DNA of 64,000 bases, taken from positions 19,406-83,405 of the forward strand of contig DONT01000011.1 in NCBI GenBank assembly GCA_003513765.1, written 5' to 3'. This document shows, one piece after another, positions 7,819 through 16,222 of the stretch. The notes beneath the pieces were generated by a model. The model saw only the letters and a program-made list of their open reading frames with translations, was not told the DNA's origin and did not search any database. Made by a program: the position numbers and the translations under genes. Position 1 is the stretch's first letter, and the number at the start of each line of letters is the position of its first letter. Origin of the DNA: Jeotgalicoccus sp. Lineage in GTDB: Bacteria > Bacillota > Bacilli > Staphylococcales > Salinicoccaceae.

Positions 7819-8742
7819 CTAAAATATATTCAGTGCTGTGTAGATAACCAGCGGCAGCGTTATTGCACTGAGCAGCGTGCTCATCATCACGATTTCTGCT
7901 GCATATTCCGGATCTTCGCTGTATTGCTGGGCAATGACAGAACTGTTTACGGAAGCAGGCATTGCAGTTGTAATCAGTATCGCCTGTGCAACGACACCGT
8001 CCACGTTAAACAAGAGCAGTAACGGCAGTGCCATTGCCGGAATGATTAACAATTTTACCGCTGTTGCAATAAAAGCAGTGAACCGCAGATGTCTGAATCT
8101 GATTCCTGCAATTTGCGTACCAAGGATAAACAGCACCATACCGATCATCGCGTCTCTTATGTAATCGAGTGACGATATTACCGGAGCCGGCAGAATGATA
8201 TTGAAATAATTAAATATCAGCCCTAAAAACAATCCGTAAAAAATCGGCATCTTAAAGTAACCGAGGAGTGCTTTAAATTTCCCGACATTTTCTGCACTCA
8301 GTACAAATATACCGTATGAGTATGCAATAACATTTTGGAACACGACCATCATAACCTGCACGCTCATAGCAAACGGATCACTTTTAAATACCAGGTCATT
8401 GACCGGCACACCATAATTTCCGGCGTTATAAAAAAGACTTGAGTTTGTAAATAATACAGTGTGCTGACCTTTTACCCCGAATAATGCTGCGATAATTCTT
8501 GAAACCACGTAAGAAATAAGTGCAAATATAAATAAAAACATCATTATGTATAACAGCAGACTGAAATCTATATCTGAGCTGTACAGGTTCATAAATATGA
8601 ATCCCGGAATAATATAATTCACCATCAGTTTGCCAAGTGTCGGCCTGTCGAGGTTTAGTTTCAGCTGTGTGACGTAACCGATAAAAACGATTATCGCTAT
8701 CGGCAGCATAACGTTCGTTAAGATAAACAGAAATTCAGTCAT
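7819..8742 (-). CDS. AEC-family (auxin efflux carrier-like) transporter
   Basis: A 307-residue membrane protein with ten hydrophobic segments, starting MTEFLFILTNVMLPIAIIVFIGY. The membrane-embedded Asn/Pro motifs SSLFYNAGNYGVPVNDLVF and TAMPASVNSSVIAQQY mark the AEC family of the bile/arsenite/riboflavin transporter superfamily. Bacterial members carry malate, malonate or other organic acids; the substrate here is unknown. GGGAG nine bases before ATG supports the start. It lies 15 bases downstream of the UPF0178 gene on the same strand, so the two are probably co-transcribed. Confidence 0.88.
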   Translation of the reverse strand: MTEFLFILTNVMLPIAIIVFIGYVTQLKLNLDRPTLGKLMVNYIIPGFIFMNLYSSDIDFSLLLYIMMFLFIFALISYVVSRIIAALFGVKGQHTVLFTNSSLFYNAGNYGVPVNDLVFKSDPFAMSVQVMMVVFQNVIAYSYGIFVLSAENVGKFKALLGYFKMPIFYGLFLGLIFNYFNIILPAPVISSLDYIRDAMIGMVLFILGTQIAGIRFRHLRFTAFIATAVKLLIIPAMALPLLLLFNVDGVVAQAILITTAMPASVNSSVIAQQYSEDPEYAAEIVMMSTLLSAITLPLVIYTALNIF

Positions 8743-8757
8743 AGATGTGCTCTCCCT

Positions 8758-9201
8758 TTATTTTGAAGCAATTGTTTGCTGAAAATTTTTCAAAAATGTA
8801 TTTTTATCTTCCTGAGACAGAGCTTTAGGCCCCTTTATCCGTCCGCCGCTTCTTCTGATTACACTGCTCATATGGCGAGTTTCAAGCATATAATCCATAT
8901 TCATTTTATTGTACTCAAAACCAGTATGATGAAGCACTTTACAGCCTTTAGGCAGGAGCAGTGATGCCAGACCATAATCCTGTGTGACAATTACATCTCC
9001 CGCTTCAGCCAGCTGGACAATTTTATAATCAGCAGCATCGGGACCGGCGTCGACATATACTGCTTTGACGTGTGAATCGAGTTCCTTTGAACTGAAATGC
9101 GACAGGCTGGATACGAGTACAACTTCGATATTCTTACTTTTAGTTTCTTTAGCGACTATATCCTTTACCGGACAAGCATCCGCATCGATTATTACTTTCA
9201 T
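8758..9201 (-). CDS. yqxD: UPF0178/YaiI-YqxD family protein (DUF188)
   Basis: A 147-residue cytoplasmic protein of usual family length. The N-terminal MKVIIDADACPVKDIV and internal VIVTQDYGLASLLLPKG are the two signature stretches of the YaiI/YqxD family, a PIN-like nuclease fold with conserved Asp residues (IDADACP, TQDYGLA). The C-terminal RRSGGRIKGPKALSQEDKNTF is also typical. A nuclease function is predicted from the fold but not established. GGGGTG upstream of ATG supports the start. It is the first gene of a probable two-gene unit with the AEC transporter. Confidence 0.9.
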   Translation of the reverse strand: MKVIIDADACPVKDIVAKETKSKNIEVVLVSSLSHFSSKELDSHVKAVYVDAGPDAADYKIVQLAEAGDVIVTQDYGLASLLLPKGCKVLHHTGFEYNKMNMDYMLETRHMSSVIRRSGGRIKGPKALSQEDKNTFLKNFQQTIASK

Positions 9202-9420
9202 AATATTACACCCCTTTTAACTGAATCTTAATTATAGCAAATATCCTTTACGCATTCCGCCGTGATAATTCGACTCAATATTTATAAATATTTTTTTGAT
9301 AATTTATGATAAAAATTATTTTAATATTAGCTATTATAGACAATGATTTTTAACATGATTTTCTTTATTATAGGGTAGGTTATTAAAAATACAATTAAAT
9401 AAGGAACGGTGTGATAAGCC

Positions 9421-10791
9421 ATGATGAATCATCTTAAAAATATCGATAACTGGCTTGGTGGCCTTCAATGGTTAATGTATATATTTATCAATACAGTGGT
9501 TGTACCGATTACGATGGGGGCAGCTTTTAATCTGTCACAGGCGGAAATCGTCAGTACAATGCAATTTTCTTTCATTCTCGGCGGAATCGCGTGTCTCATG
9601 CAGGCACTGATTGGTCACAGAAGACCAATTATGGACGGACCTTCCGGTCTTTGGTGGGGAGTACTTCTGGCACTGTCTTCACTTGCTGCAGCACAGGGTA
9701 TGCCTATCGCAGAAGTCGGCGGCAGTATTGCAACAGGTTTAATAATTACAGGGATTCTTACTGTAATTATCGGTTTAACAGGTGTCGGTTACTACCTGGA
9801 GAAATTATTTAATCCGAGTGTTATGGGAGTATTCATGCTTTTATTCGGTGTATCTCTTTGTATCAGTTTCTTCAAAGGTATGGTTGGCCTCCCATTTGGC
9901 GGCGGAGACGGCCCTACTGAAATTCAGGTTGGACCGGCAATTCTTTCATTCGTAATTGTAATTCTTGTCCTGATTTTAACAATCCGCGGTTCTAATAAAT
10001 TATCGCAGTATGCAATGCTCATCGGTATTATTATCGGCTGGCCTGCGTACTTGCTGCTATTCGGTCAGGACACTCAGCTTGCTGGCGGAGCAGCAAGCTC
10101 ACTTGAAATATTCTGGTTCCCTCTTGGTTCACCAGCGTGGAATATCGGAATTATACTTACAGTAATAATTACAGGTATGCTTAACTTATCTAAGCAGTAC
10201 GGCTCAATTAAAGGAACAGATCCTCTCTATCCGGATTCACCTTCAACGAGCAGGGATTACAGAAACTCATTTACGATTACGGGTGTTATGACAATCATTC
10301 CCGGATTCCTGGGACTGGTGCCATACTCACCTTTCGTATCATCAATCGGTTTTATTCAGCAGACTAAAATTTACGACCGTATGCCGTTTATCTTCGGTGC
10401 GGTAATGTTCTTCGTTATGGGTGCCATCCCTCAAATCGGTTCATTCTTTACGTTGATTCCGTTAAGTGTCGGATGTGCGGTATTATTCGTTTCATACGTA
10501 CAGCTCTTCGGTTCTGCGTGGGACTGGTTCAAACTTGTGGAATTCAACAGCCTAAATATTTACCGTGCAGCGATTCCGATGTTCTTGGGACTTGTTCTTA
10601 TGGCAGTACCCGCTTCAGCATTCGCAAGTCTTCCGGGCTACGTGCAGCCATTACTTTCAAGCGGACTGTTAATGGGTACGATAATTTCCATCGCCATGGA
10701 AAACTTAATGACCTGGGATAAGGTTGGCGCGACGATTTCAAATAATATTGGCATGAATATTGAAAAAGAAGAACCTGTTAATAAATTATAA
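9421..10791 (+). CDS. NCS2-family nucleobase (uracil/xanthine-type) permease
   Basis: A 456-residue permease with about 12-14 membrane segments. The segment RPIMDGPSGLWWGVLLALSSL near residue 70 and FNPSVMGVFMLLFGVSLCISFF near residue 130 match the NCS2 (nucleobase-ascorbate) family, and the C-terminal part has TIIPGFLGLVPYSPFVSSIGFI, corresponding to the family's second signature. Such proteins take up uracil, xanthine or uric acid with protons. Two adjacent ATG codons could start it; GGAACGG upstream serves either. The 219 bases before it hold no recognisable purine riboswitch. It ends in its own terminator. Substrate is not determined. Confidence 0.82.
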   Translation: MMNHLKNIDNWLGGLQWLMYIFINTVVVPITMGAAFNLSQAEIVSTMQFSFILGGIACLMQALIGHRRPIMDGPSGLWWGVLLALSSLAAAQGMPIAEVGGSIATGLIITGILTVIIGLTGVGYYLEKLFNPSVMGVFMLLFGVSLCISFFKGMVGLPFGGGDGPTEIQVGPAILSFVIVILVLILTIRGSNKLSQYAMLIGIIIGWPAYLLLFGQDTQLAGGAASSLEIFWFPLGSPAWNIGIILTVIITGMLNLSKQYGSIKGTDPLYPDSPSTSRDYRNSFTITGVMTIIPGFLGLVPYSPFVSSIGFIQQTKIYDRMPFIFGAVMFFVMGAIPQIGSFFTLIPLSVGCAVLFVSYVQLFGSAWDWFKLVEFNSLNIYRAAIPMFLGLVLMAVPASAFASLPGYVQPLLSSGLLMGTIISIAMENLMTWDKVGATISNNIGMNIEKEEPVNKL

Positions 10792-10801
10792 GCGGATTTA
10801 A

Positions 10802-10831
10802 AAAAGCTCTGTCCAGACGGACAGGGCTTTT
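10802..10831 (+). terminator. intrinsic terminator of the NCS2 permease gene
   Basis: AAAAGCTCTGTCC / GGACAGGGCTTTT stem (one G-T pair), loop agac. Confidence 0.88.
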
Positions 10832-10913
10832 CTGTATTCTCGTACCATAATGTATATTTTTGCAGTTATGGTAAAGTAGAATTATAAAACGAATAAAGTG
10901 AGGGGTTCTAAAA

Positions 10914-11423
10914 ATGGACGTAAAATATCCTATTGGTCAACTGCAGGTGCCTGAAACCATATCGTTAAACGACATTCAAAAGTGGCTGGAGAACATCAGT
11001 ACTTACACAGAACGCTTACGCGCTGAGGTTGATTCTTTGACTGATGAAGAGCTCGACAAAACATACCGCGAAGGCAGCTGGAACGTTCGTCAACTTGTAC
11101 ATCATATCGCTGATTCACAGCTGAATATGTATCAGCGTCTGAAACTTGCATTAACAGATGATAATCCTAAAGTGCCGGAGTTCATTCAGGATAAATGGGC
11201 AGTCTTACCGGATAATAAACTCCCGGTAGAGAGTTCTATTAAAATGCTTGAAGGTATAAATGAGCATGTTGTCGCGCTTGGCAGCAGCTTAACTGAAGAC
11301 CAGTTAAAGCGCGTGTTCACACATGAAGTTAATGGTGAAATCTCTGTCGGAACTAAAGTTGCGAAATTATCATGGCATGAAGAACATCATTTAGCACATA
11401 TTAAAATCGCATTATCAAAATAA
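10914..11423 (+). CDS. DinB/YfiT-family putative metal-dependent hydrolase (BstA-like)
   Basis: A 169-residue protein of the DinB four-helix family, closest in layout to B. subtilis YfiT/BstA. The N-terminal KYPIGQLQVPE, the WNVRQLVHHIADSQLN helix carrying the first metal-ligand His and the C-terminal WHEEHHLAHIKIAL with the other two His ligands are all present, so the three-His metal site is intact. Family members act as bacillithiol S-transferases or hydrolases in the cytosol. GTGAGGGG upstream of the ATG fixes the start. Single-gene unit closed by a strong terminator. Confidence 0.85.
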   Translation: MDVKYPIGQLQVPETISLNDIQKWLENISTYTERLRAEVDSLTDEELDKTYREGSWNVRQLVHHIADSQLNMYQRLKLALTDDNPKVPEFIQDKWAVLPDNKLPVESSIKMLEGINEHVVALGSSLTEDQLKRVFTHEVNGEISVGTKVAKLSWHEEHHLAHIKIALSK

Positions 11424-11428
11424 ACACT

Positions 11429-11465
11429 AAAAACTCCCTTTGAAAATATTTCAAAGGGAGTTTTT
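11429..11465. terminator. bidirectional intrinsic terminator
   Basis: 17-bp perfect stem AAAAACTCCCTTTGAAA with its complement, 3-base loop, T-run on both sides. It serves the BstA-like gene and the convergent lipoprotein gene. Confidence 0.93.
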
Positions 11466-12377
11466 TTATTCGAGCTCAATAATATTCAAATCGAACAGAT
11501 AATCATCATGGAAACTGATATTAATATAGTTCGCACCTTTAACTTCAGGTAGATATGCTGGCACTGCTGTAATTTCAACTGTTTCTATAAATCTGCGGCC
11601 AGTGTAATAACTAATATAAGACGGTGCTGTAATGACATAGTCCTCGGAAGGTTTATATGCCAGAGCGCCTGTTACGTAATAGCTTTCATCATCAACAAAA
11701 TTACCTTCATCATCAATCCGTTCGCCGGTAAACACATCATCTCCTGTCAGGAAATCCTGACCGAACATAATCGTCCCTGTCATTCCCTCTTCAACTGGCT
11801 GCCCCCGTCCAATGAGCTCGTCAGGTGTCGTATTTACTTCATTACCTGCTGACGCATCTTCTGATGCTTCATTAATCAGCTGGACTGTATCTTTTTCCGA
11901 TTCACTAAAGCTCACTATTACACGATCTGCTTCAGGCACACTTTCTATAATATGCGGGCCATCATGTCCATAGTTATTTGTTTTAATAAACTCATTACCG
12001 TAAAAGTACGATACATAAGAAGCTGTCGTGACAGTATAATCCTGCCCCGAATTGTACTCTATCGGGTTTGTACGTGTCATATGAGCACGTGCATCATCTT
12101 CACCGCTGTAATTAATCCAGTGACCTTCGACGAGCTCAATATCTGCCATTATATTAACCGGCTCTGCAGGCTCTTTAGTTGTTTCTGTTTCAGCTTCCTC
12201 TGCAGTTTCTTCGTCACCTGATTCAGTCTCTCTATTTTCACTGCTGTCATTATCAGATGTTTCTTCAGCTTCAGTCTCTGTCTCTACACTTTCAGGTTCT
12301 TCAATCGGCACTTCGTCAGTATCACCGCAGCCCGCCAGGATAAATGCACCCGTCAGTATAAGTATTAACAGCCTCAT
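11466..12377 (-). CDS. lipoprotein with acidic linker and duplicated domain
   Basis: A 303-residue secreted lipoprotein. The signal peptide ends in the lipobox LAGC (Cys17), followed by a very acidic, Thr/Glu-rich linker to about residue 75, a cell-wall-spanning type of sequence. The rest holds two related segments: one near residues 108-168 (YTVTTASYVSYFYGNEFIKT ... ADRVIVSFSESEKDTVQLI) and one near residues 245-302 (YVITAPSYISYYTGRRFIET ... ANYINISFHDDYLFDLNIIE), so an internal duplication is visible. I recognise no family or function. It has its own ribosome site (GGGGG) and shares a terminator with the convergent upstream gene. Confidence 0.82.
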   Translation of the reverse strand: MRLLILILTGAFILAGCGDTDEVPIEEPESVETETEAEETSDNDSSENRETESGDEETAEEAETETTKEPAEPVNIMADIELVEGHWINYSGEDDARAHMTRTNPIEYNSGQDYTVTTASYVSYFYGNEFIKTNNYGHDGPHIIESVPEADRVIVSFSESEKDTVQLINEASEDASAGNEVNTTPDELIGRGQPVEEGMTGTIMFGQDFLTGDDVFTGERIDDEGNFVDDESYYVTGALAYKPSEDYVITAPSYISYYTGRRFIETVEITAVPAYLPEVKGANYINISFHDDYLFDLNIIELE

Positions 12378-12464
12378 AGCCTTTCCCCCTGTCTTTTTCC
12401 TTTTTAATTCACTATGACTGTATGTAACATTATTAACCTATACCCATATTTACCCAAAATAACA

Positions 12465-12496
12465 AAACACTGCCTGATTTTTATCAGACAGTGTTT
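12465..12496 (-). terminator. intrinsic terminator of the SDR gene
   Basis: 14-bp stem AAACACTGCCTGAT / ATCAGACAGTGTTT with one mismatch, followed on the minus strand by T-rich sequence. Confidence 0.72.
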
Positions 12497-12511
12497 ATTT
12501 AATCTATTTAC

Positions 12512-13228
12512 TTATGGGTTATTTGACCATAATCCCGCGTGTTTCAATACAACACGTTTGTTTAATTTAAGCTGTGCAACAATCAGTTCAGCCAGATCTT
12601 CCGGCTGCATTACTTTCTCAGGGTTGCCGTCTGTTAAGTTAAGCTCAACAGCCATATCAGTTGCGACTGTACTTGGTGTTAAAGTCGTCACACGGATGTT
12701 ATGCTTACGCACTTCCATCATCAGTGATTCACTTAAACCGATAACCGCAGCTTTCGATGCAGAGTATGCACTTGTAATTGCGCCGCCTTTTTGGCCCGCA
12801 GTTGATGAAATGTTAATGATGTCCCCTGTATTACGTTCAATCATTTCAGGCAGTACTGCACGTGTTGTGTAGTATACGCCGTTGACGTTAACATTAAGAA
12901 TGTTTGTCCACTCTTCAGGAGTAAGCTCCATAAAGCTGCCGAACTTCGAAATACCTGCGTTGTTTAACAGAATATCAATTGGCCCCAGTTTGCCGCGGAT
13001 TGATTCCACCGCTGAAGTAATTGCATCTATATCTGATACATCCGCTGGGGCGACTGCTGTTTTAACATCGTAGCTTTTAAGTTCTTCCTGTACTTTCTCC
13101 AGATTTTCAATCGAACGGCCGACGAGTCCGATATTTACACCTTCAGCTGCAAGAGCGAGTGCCGTTGCACGGCCGATACCGCGTCCTGCACCTGTAATTA
13201 ATGCTGTTTTACCACTTATGTTCTGCAT
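12512..13228 (-). CDS. SDR-family oxidoreductase (3-ketoacyl-ACP reductase-like)
   Basis: A 238-residue classical short-chain dehydrogenase/reductase. The cofactor motif TGAGRGIG (residues ~12-19), NNAG (~90) and the catalytic Ser (NISSTAG), Tyr and Lys (SAYSASKAA) are all present. The Arg after the glycine-rich loop (VGRSIENL) suggests NADPH preference. The protein is FabG-like but not linked to fatty-acid genes here, so the substrate is open; S. aureus and Bacillus carry comparable stand-alone FabG paralogues. AAAGGAG upstream of ATG supports the start. Single-gene unit with a terminator downstream. Confidence 0.88.
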   Translation of the reverse strand: MQNISGKTALITGAGRGIGRATALALAAEGVNIGLVGRSIENLEKVQEELKSYDVKTAVAPADVSDIDAITSAVESIRGKLGPIDILLNNAGISKFGSFMELTPEEWTNILNVNVNGVYYTTRAVLPEMIERNTGDIINISSTAGQKGGAITSAYSASKAAVIGLSESLMMEVRKHNIRVTTLTPSTVATDMAVELNLTDGNPEKVMQPEDLAELIVAQLKLNKRVVLKHAGLWSNNP

Positions 13229-13295
13229 GTTGAAATCTCCTTTAGTTCATTTATCTCATTAATGATTTTATCATGTTCCTTACTTTTAACATAAC

Positions 13296-13976
13296 TTATG
13301 ATTTTAAAATACCGGCTAATTCATGCAGATCTTTGATTTCATAATCCGCACTTATTTTAGATAAATTCTCCAGGCCGTAAGGATTGTACCAGACCGAATC
13401 GATACCCGCCGCACGGGCTCCGGTAATATCAGAAACTAAGCTGTCACCAATCATCAGTATTTCAGACGCTTTTAACTTTGCCCTGTTCATACTCTCTGTG
13501 AAGAAATTTATATTTGGTTTTGCATATCCGATGTCATCAGAGACATATAAATCAGTAAAGTATTTATTCAGTCCTGACAGCTCGAGTCTGTTCTCCTGCA
13601 TTGTTAAAACACCATTGGAAGCCGCATATATTTTATAATCTGTTGATATCTCTTTTAGTACCTCTTCAATGCCGGGCTCCATAATAAACTGTTCGCCTAA
13701 GAGTCTTCCGAAATGCTCTTTAGCGAGACTGCTGTCGTAATCCAGTCCCAGTGTATCGGACAGTTGAACAAATCTTATATCGAGCACATCCGCCACTGTC
13801 AGCAGTTCTTCTTTCTGCTGTTTCCATAAACGTTCATCAATCAGAGAGAACGATTCAAATACATCTTTATTATATTCCAAATTAAGAGTTGAAAAAGTTT
13901 CCTTTAACGCACTCTCACTGCATTTTTTAAAGTTAAATACCGTATCATCGATATCCAGAAAAATAGCTTTATACAT
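13296..13976 (-). CDS. HAD-family nucleotidase (YjjG/YfnB-like)
   Basis: A 226-residue haloacid dehalogenase-type phosphatase. Motif I LDIDDTVFNF (nucleophile Asp8 and general acid Asp10), motif II AASNGVLTMQ, motif III Lys in GYAKPNINFF and motif IV MIGDSLVSDITGA are all intact. The helical cap and the length match the YjjG/YfnB subgroup of pyrimidine 5'-nucleotidases that clear non-canonical nucleotides. The assignment to that subgroup is by similarity of the cap region and is less certain than the HAD call. GGGAG before ATG supports the start. Single-gene unit. Confidence 0.85.
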   Translation of the reverse strand: MYKAIFLDIDDTVFNFKKCSESALKETFSTLNLEYNKDVFESFSLIDERLWKQQKEELLTVADVLDIRFVQLSDTLGLDYDSSLAKEHFGRLLGEQFIMEPGIEEVLKEISTDYKIYAASNGVLTMQENRLELSGLNKYFTDLYVSDDIGYAKPNINFFTESMNRAKLKASEILMIGDSLVSDITGARAAGIDSVWYNPYGLENLSKISADYEIKDLHELAGILKS

Positions 13977-14112
13977 ATGTATTCTCCCAAATTTTTATGT
14001 TGTTATAATCTCATTTAAACGATATCAATAAAAAACACGATACTCAACCGTTTCATTTTCACAATGATTTATTATACTCTTAAGTTATAATCTAAATAAA
14101 TGAGGTGCAATG

Positions 14113-14496
14113 ATGAATATTATCGTTACCAGTCTATTCGTTGATGATCAGGATAAAGCATTAAAATTTTATACGGATGTTCTCGGCTTTGTAAAAAAAC
14201 ATGACGTCCCTGCAGGTAATTTCAGATGGATTACTGTTGTATCGAAGGACGATGAAAATGGTACGGAACTTGTCCTCGAACCGAATGACAATATCGCGGC
14301 ACAGGATTATCAGAACAGCCTGATGCAGCAGGGCATCCCTGCAACAATGTTCGGTGTCGATAATGTCGACGAAGAATATAAACGGTTAGAAGCACTCGGC
14401 GTTGAATTTACGATGAAACCAAAAGCAGCAGGTGATATGAAGCTCGCAGTGTTTAACGATACGTGCGGTAATTTGATTCAGCTTATGGAACAGTAA
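14113..14496 (+). CDS. VOC-family (glyoxalase/bleomycin resistance-like) protein
   Basis: A 127-residue vicinal oxygen chelate protein with the two beta-alpha-beta-beta-beta modules expected: VTSLFVDDQDKALKFYTDVLGF in the first and VDEEYKRLEALGVEFTMKPKAAGDM ... DTCGNLIQLMEQ in the second. Glu/Gln at the strand ends (ELVLEP, IQLMEQ) are candidates for metal ligands. VOC proteins include glyoxalases, dioxygenases and drug-binding proteins; which applies is unknown. GAGGTG five bases before the second of two adjacent ATG codons makes that ATG the better start. Confidence 0.85.
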   Translation: MNIIVTSLFVDDQDKALKFYTDVLGFVKKHDVPAGNFRWITVVSKDDENGTELVLEPNDNIAAQDYQNSLMQQGIPATMFGVDNVDEEYKRLEALGVEFTMKPKAAGDMKLAVFNDTCGNLIQLMEQ

Positions 14497-14530
14497 AAAA
14501 AGAACACTTTCCGCTATGGGAGGTGTTCTT
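14494..14530. terminator. bidirectional intrinsic terminator
   Basis: 13-bp stem AAGAACACTTTCC / GGGAGGTGTTCTT with two G-T pairs, loop gctat, and six T on the minus strand. Confidence 0.85.
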
Positions 14531-14541
14531 CAACTTTAAGA

Positions 14542-14978
14542 CTAAGATGATTTATTTAAAAACTTTAGAATCTCTTTATTCACGATATCCGCTTCTTCCT
14601 GATTCACCCAGTGAGTCGCATCCTTAATCCAGGTTACCGATGCCGCATTTATAAACTTAAGACTTTCCTCTGCCAAGCGCTTTGACAGAAAGCGGTCTTG
14701 CTCTCCCCATATAATTTTTACAGGAACTTCAATTTTCTCTTTACTGATATGCTTCATGCTGGAAGAGATAGCACGGTACCAGTTCAGCATGCCGGACAAA
14801 GCACCAGGTTTACTCCATGCCTGCTTATACTCCTTAATATCATTCTCTGTAAAAGTACCATCACGGCTGCTCCCTTTTAATACCTCTGCTGTATTTTTAA
14901 AATCTCTTCCGCTCAGTATTTTTTCAGGTAATATTGGGATTTGAAAAAATACCATGTACAGACTTCTAATTAAATATC
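14542..14978 (-). pseudogene. alpha/beta-hydrolase remnant, N-terminal half missing
   Basis: The frame encodes the cap and C-terminal part of an epoxide hydrolase-like alpha/beta hydrolase: RSLYMVFFQIPILPEKIL at its start, VPVKIIWGEQDRFLS (the strand with the acid residue) and the catalytic His in DATHWVNQEE. The oxyanion loop and the nucleophile elbow, which belong in the lost first ~150 residues, are absent. The family-like sequence continues upstream of the first ATG (14955) for seven codons to a stop, with no ribosome site. It therefore looks like the 3' piece of a broken gene, fused at about 14975 to another remnant. Confidence 0.75.
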
Positions 14979-15125
14979 AGGTATTTTAAAGCGCCAGTAC
15001 TGAAGTATTTCACCTTTATAAGGTTCTACAAGCAGCACACCCTGCTCTCCTCTGCCTACCCTGTACAGTTCAGGCTGCTCACGAAAATTTATATTATCAA
15101 AATCCAAATCATAATCAAACGCCAT
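14970..15125 (-). pseudogene. truncated DUF4385-like gene (first 51 codons)
   Basis: A good ribosome site (GAGGAGG) precedes an ATG opening a 51-codon frame with MAFDYDLDFDNINFREQPEL, YRVGRGEQGVLLVEPYKGEI and YWRFKIPDI. These are the opening blocks of DUF4385-type proteins, which as I recall run to roughly 150 residues. The frame stops at TAA just after this block, and the sequence beyond is alpha/beta hydrolase coding sequence in another frame. The natural reading is that a deletion removed the rest of this gene and the front of the hydrolase gene. DUF4385 has no known function. Confidence 0.65.
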
Positions 15126-15191
15126 GATAACTGCCTCCTCTTACAATTTATAATACCCAACTTGTTAACTTATAAAAGTTTAGATCAAAAC

Positions 15192-15224
15192 AAAAAGCAC
15201 TCCCCATTGCTGGGAAGTGCTTTT
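15192..15224 (-). terminator. intrinsic terminator after rpsI
   Basis: AAAAGCACTCCCC / GGGAAGTGCTTTT stem with one mismatch, followed by T on the minus strand. It closes the rplM-rpsI unit. Confidence 0.88.
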
Positions 15225-15241
15225 CGATATATAAATATATA

Positions 15242-15634
15242 TTAACGTTTTGAGAATTGTGGAGAACGACGAGCTTTTTTAAGTCCGTATTTGTAACGTT
15301 CTTTCATACGTGGGTCACGTGTTAAGAGTCCAGCTCTTTTCAGCGCGCCGCGGTGTTCCGGATCTGCTTCAAGTAAAGCTCTTGCAATACCGTGACGGAT
15401 TGCCTGTGCCTGACCTGTGAAGCCACCACCGTGAACATTTACCAATACATCGTAGTTACCTTCTGTTTCTGTAACTGCGAATGGCTGGCTTAAATCTAAG
15501 ATTAAACTTTCAAATGGGAGATAGTCTCTCATGTCGCGTCCGTTAACTGTTACTTTACCTTCACCTGGTACTAAACGTACACGTGCAACTGAGTGCTTAC
15601 GACGTCCAGTTCCTTGATATTCTACTTTAGCCAA
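15242..15634 (-). CDS. rpsI: 30S ribosomal protein S9
   Basis: 130 residues, the normal length. VEYQGTGRRKHSVARVRLVPG at the start and the C-terminal GLKKARRSPQFSKR tail are diagnostic; this basic tail reaches the decoding centre and touches P-site tRNA. It lies 19 bases downstream of rplM with its own ribosome site, so L13 and S9 are made from one message, as is almost universal in bacteria. A terminator follows the stop. Confidence 0.98.
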   Translation of the reverse strand: MAKVEYQGTGRRKHSVARVRLVPGEGKVTVNGRDMRDYLPFESLILDLSQPFAVTETEGNYDVLVNVHGGGFTGQAQAIRHGIARALLEADPEHRGALKRAGLLTRDPRMKERYKYGLKKARRSPQFSKR

Positions 15635-15653
15635 ATGTTTTCCCTCCTAGTCC

Positions 15654-16091
15654 TTAACCACGTAACTCGTAGTTTACAGGTTGTTGTGCAACGTGTGGAT
15701 GATTCTCTCCACCGTATACAAATAATTTTTTACCTTGTTTACGTCCTAATGGATTCTTAGGTAACATTCCTTTGATAGAAGTTTCTAATAATCTCATTGG
15801 GTTTTTCTCTCTTAATTCACCAGCTGATACTGATTTGATTCCACCAACATGACCTGTGTGTCTGTAGTAGATTTTTTGTGAATCTTTTTTACCTGTTAAT
15901 ACGATCTCACTAGCGTTGATTACGATAACGTAATCACCTGAATCTACGTGAGGTGTAAAAGTTGGTTTGTGTTTCCCGCGTAATATTGTTGCTACTTCTG
16001 TAGATAAGCGACCTAAAGTTTTACCCGCTGCATCTACAACAAACCATTTACGTTCGATAGTTGACTCATTAGCCATAAACGTTTGATCCAT
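15654..16091 (-). CDS. rplM: 50S ribosomal protein L13
   Basis: 145 residues, normal length. Signatures are RKWFVVDAAGKTLGRLSTEVA, the GDYVIVINA strand and GMLPKNPLGRKQGKKLFVYGG. L13 is an early-assembling protein bound to domain II of 23S rRNA. AGGAGG precedes the ATG. A consensus promoter lies ~130 bases upstream, so this gene starts its own unit with rpsI despite following truA on the same strand. The long leader suggests autogenous control of the L13-leader type. Confidence 0.97.
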   Translation of the reverse strand: MDQTFMANESTIERKWFVVDAAGKTLGRLSTEVATILRGKHKPTFTPHVDSGDYVIVINASEIVLTGKKDSQKIYYRHTGHVGGIKSVSAGELREKNPMRLLETSIKGMLPKNPLGRKQGKKLFVYGGENHPHVAQQPVNYELRG

Positions 16092-16216
16092 AGTAATTTC
16101 CTCCTAAATCTCGTTCTATATTGTCGTTTTAAATTAGTCGTTTTTGTCTTTTTATATTCATTATCCTAATAAGTTTCCGGGGCCTATTAATCATGGATGG
16201 ATATAAAAATGTACCG
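16092..16216 (-). ncRNA. probable L13 leader (rplM 5' untranslated region)
   Basis: About 125 transcribed bases lie between the predicted start site of the rplM promoter and the ATG. The 5' part reads GTTAACGGTACATTTTTATA then CCATCCATGATTAATAGGCC, a compact conserved-looking block close to the start site followed by an A/T-rich spacer. A short structured leader before rplM is known in many Firmicutes (Rfam L13_leader), where L13 is thought to repress its own operon. The match is by position and general look, not by a covariance search. Confidence 0.5.
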
Positions 16217-16222
16217 TTAACT

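Noticed and set aside
9202..9420. Purine riboswitch upstream of the NCS2 permease
   Set aside because: The region is AT-rich with no conserved purine aptamer core or P1 stem that I can find.
14542..14955. A complete short hydrolase gene
   Set aside because: Family sequence continues upstream of the ATG, the nucleophile region is absent and no ribosome site precedes the ATG.
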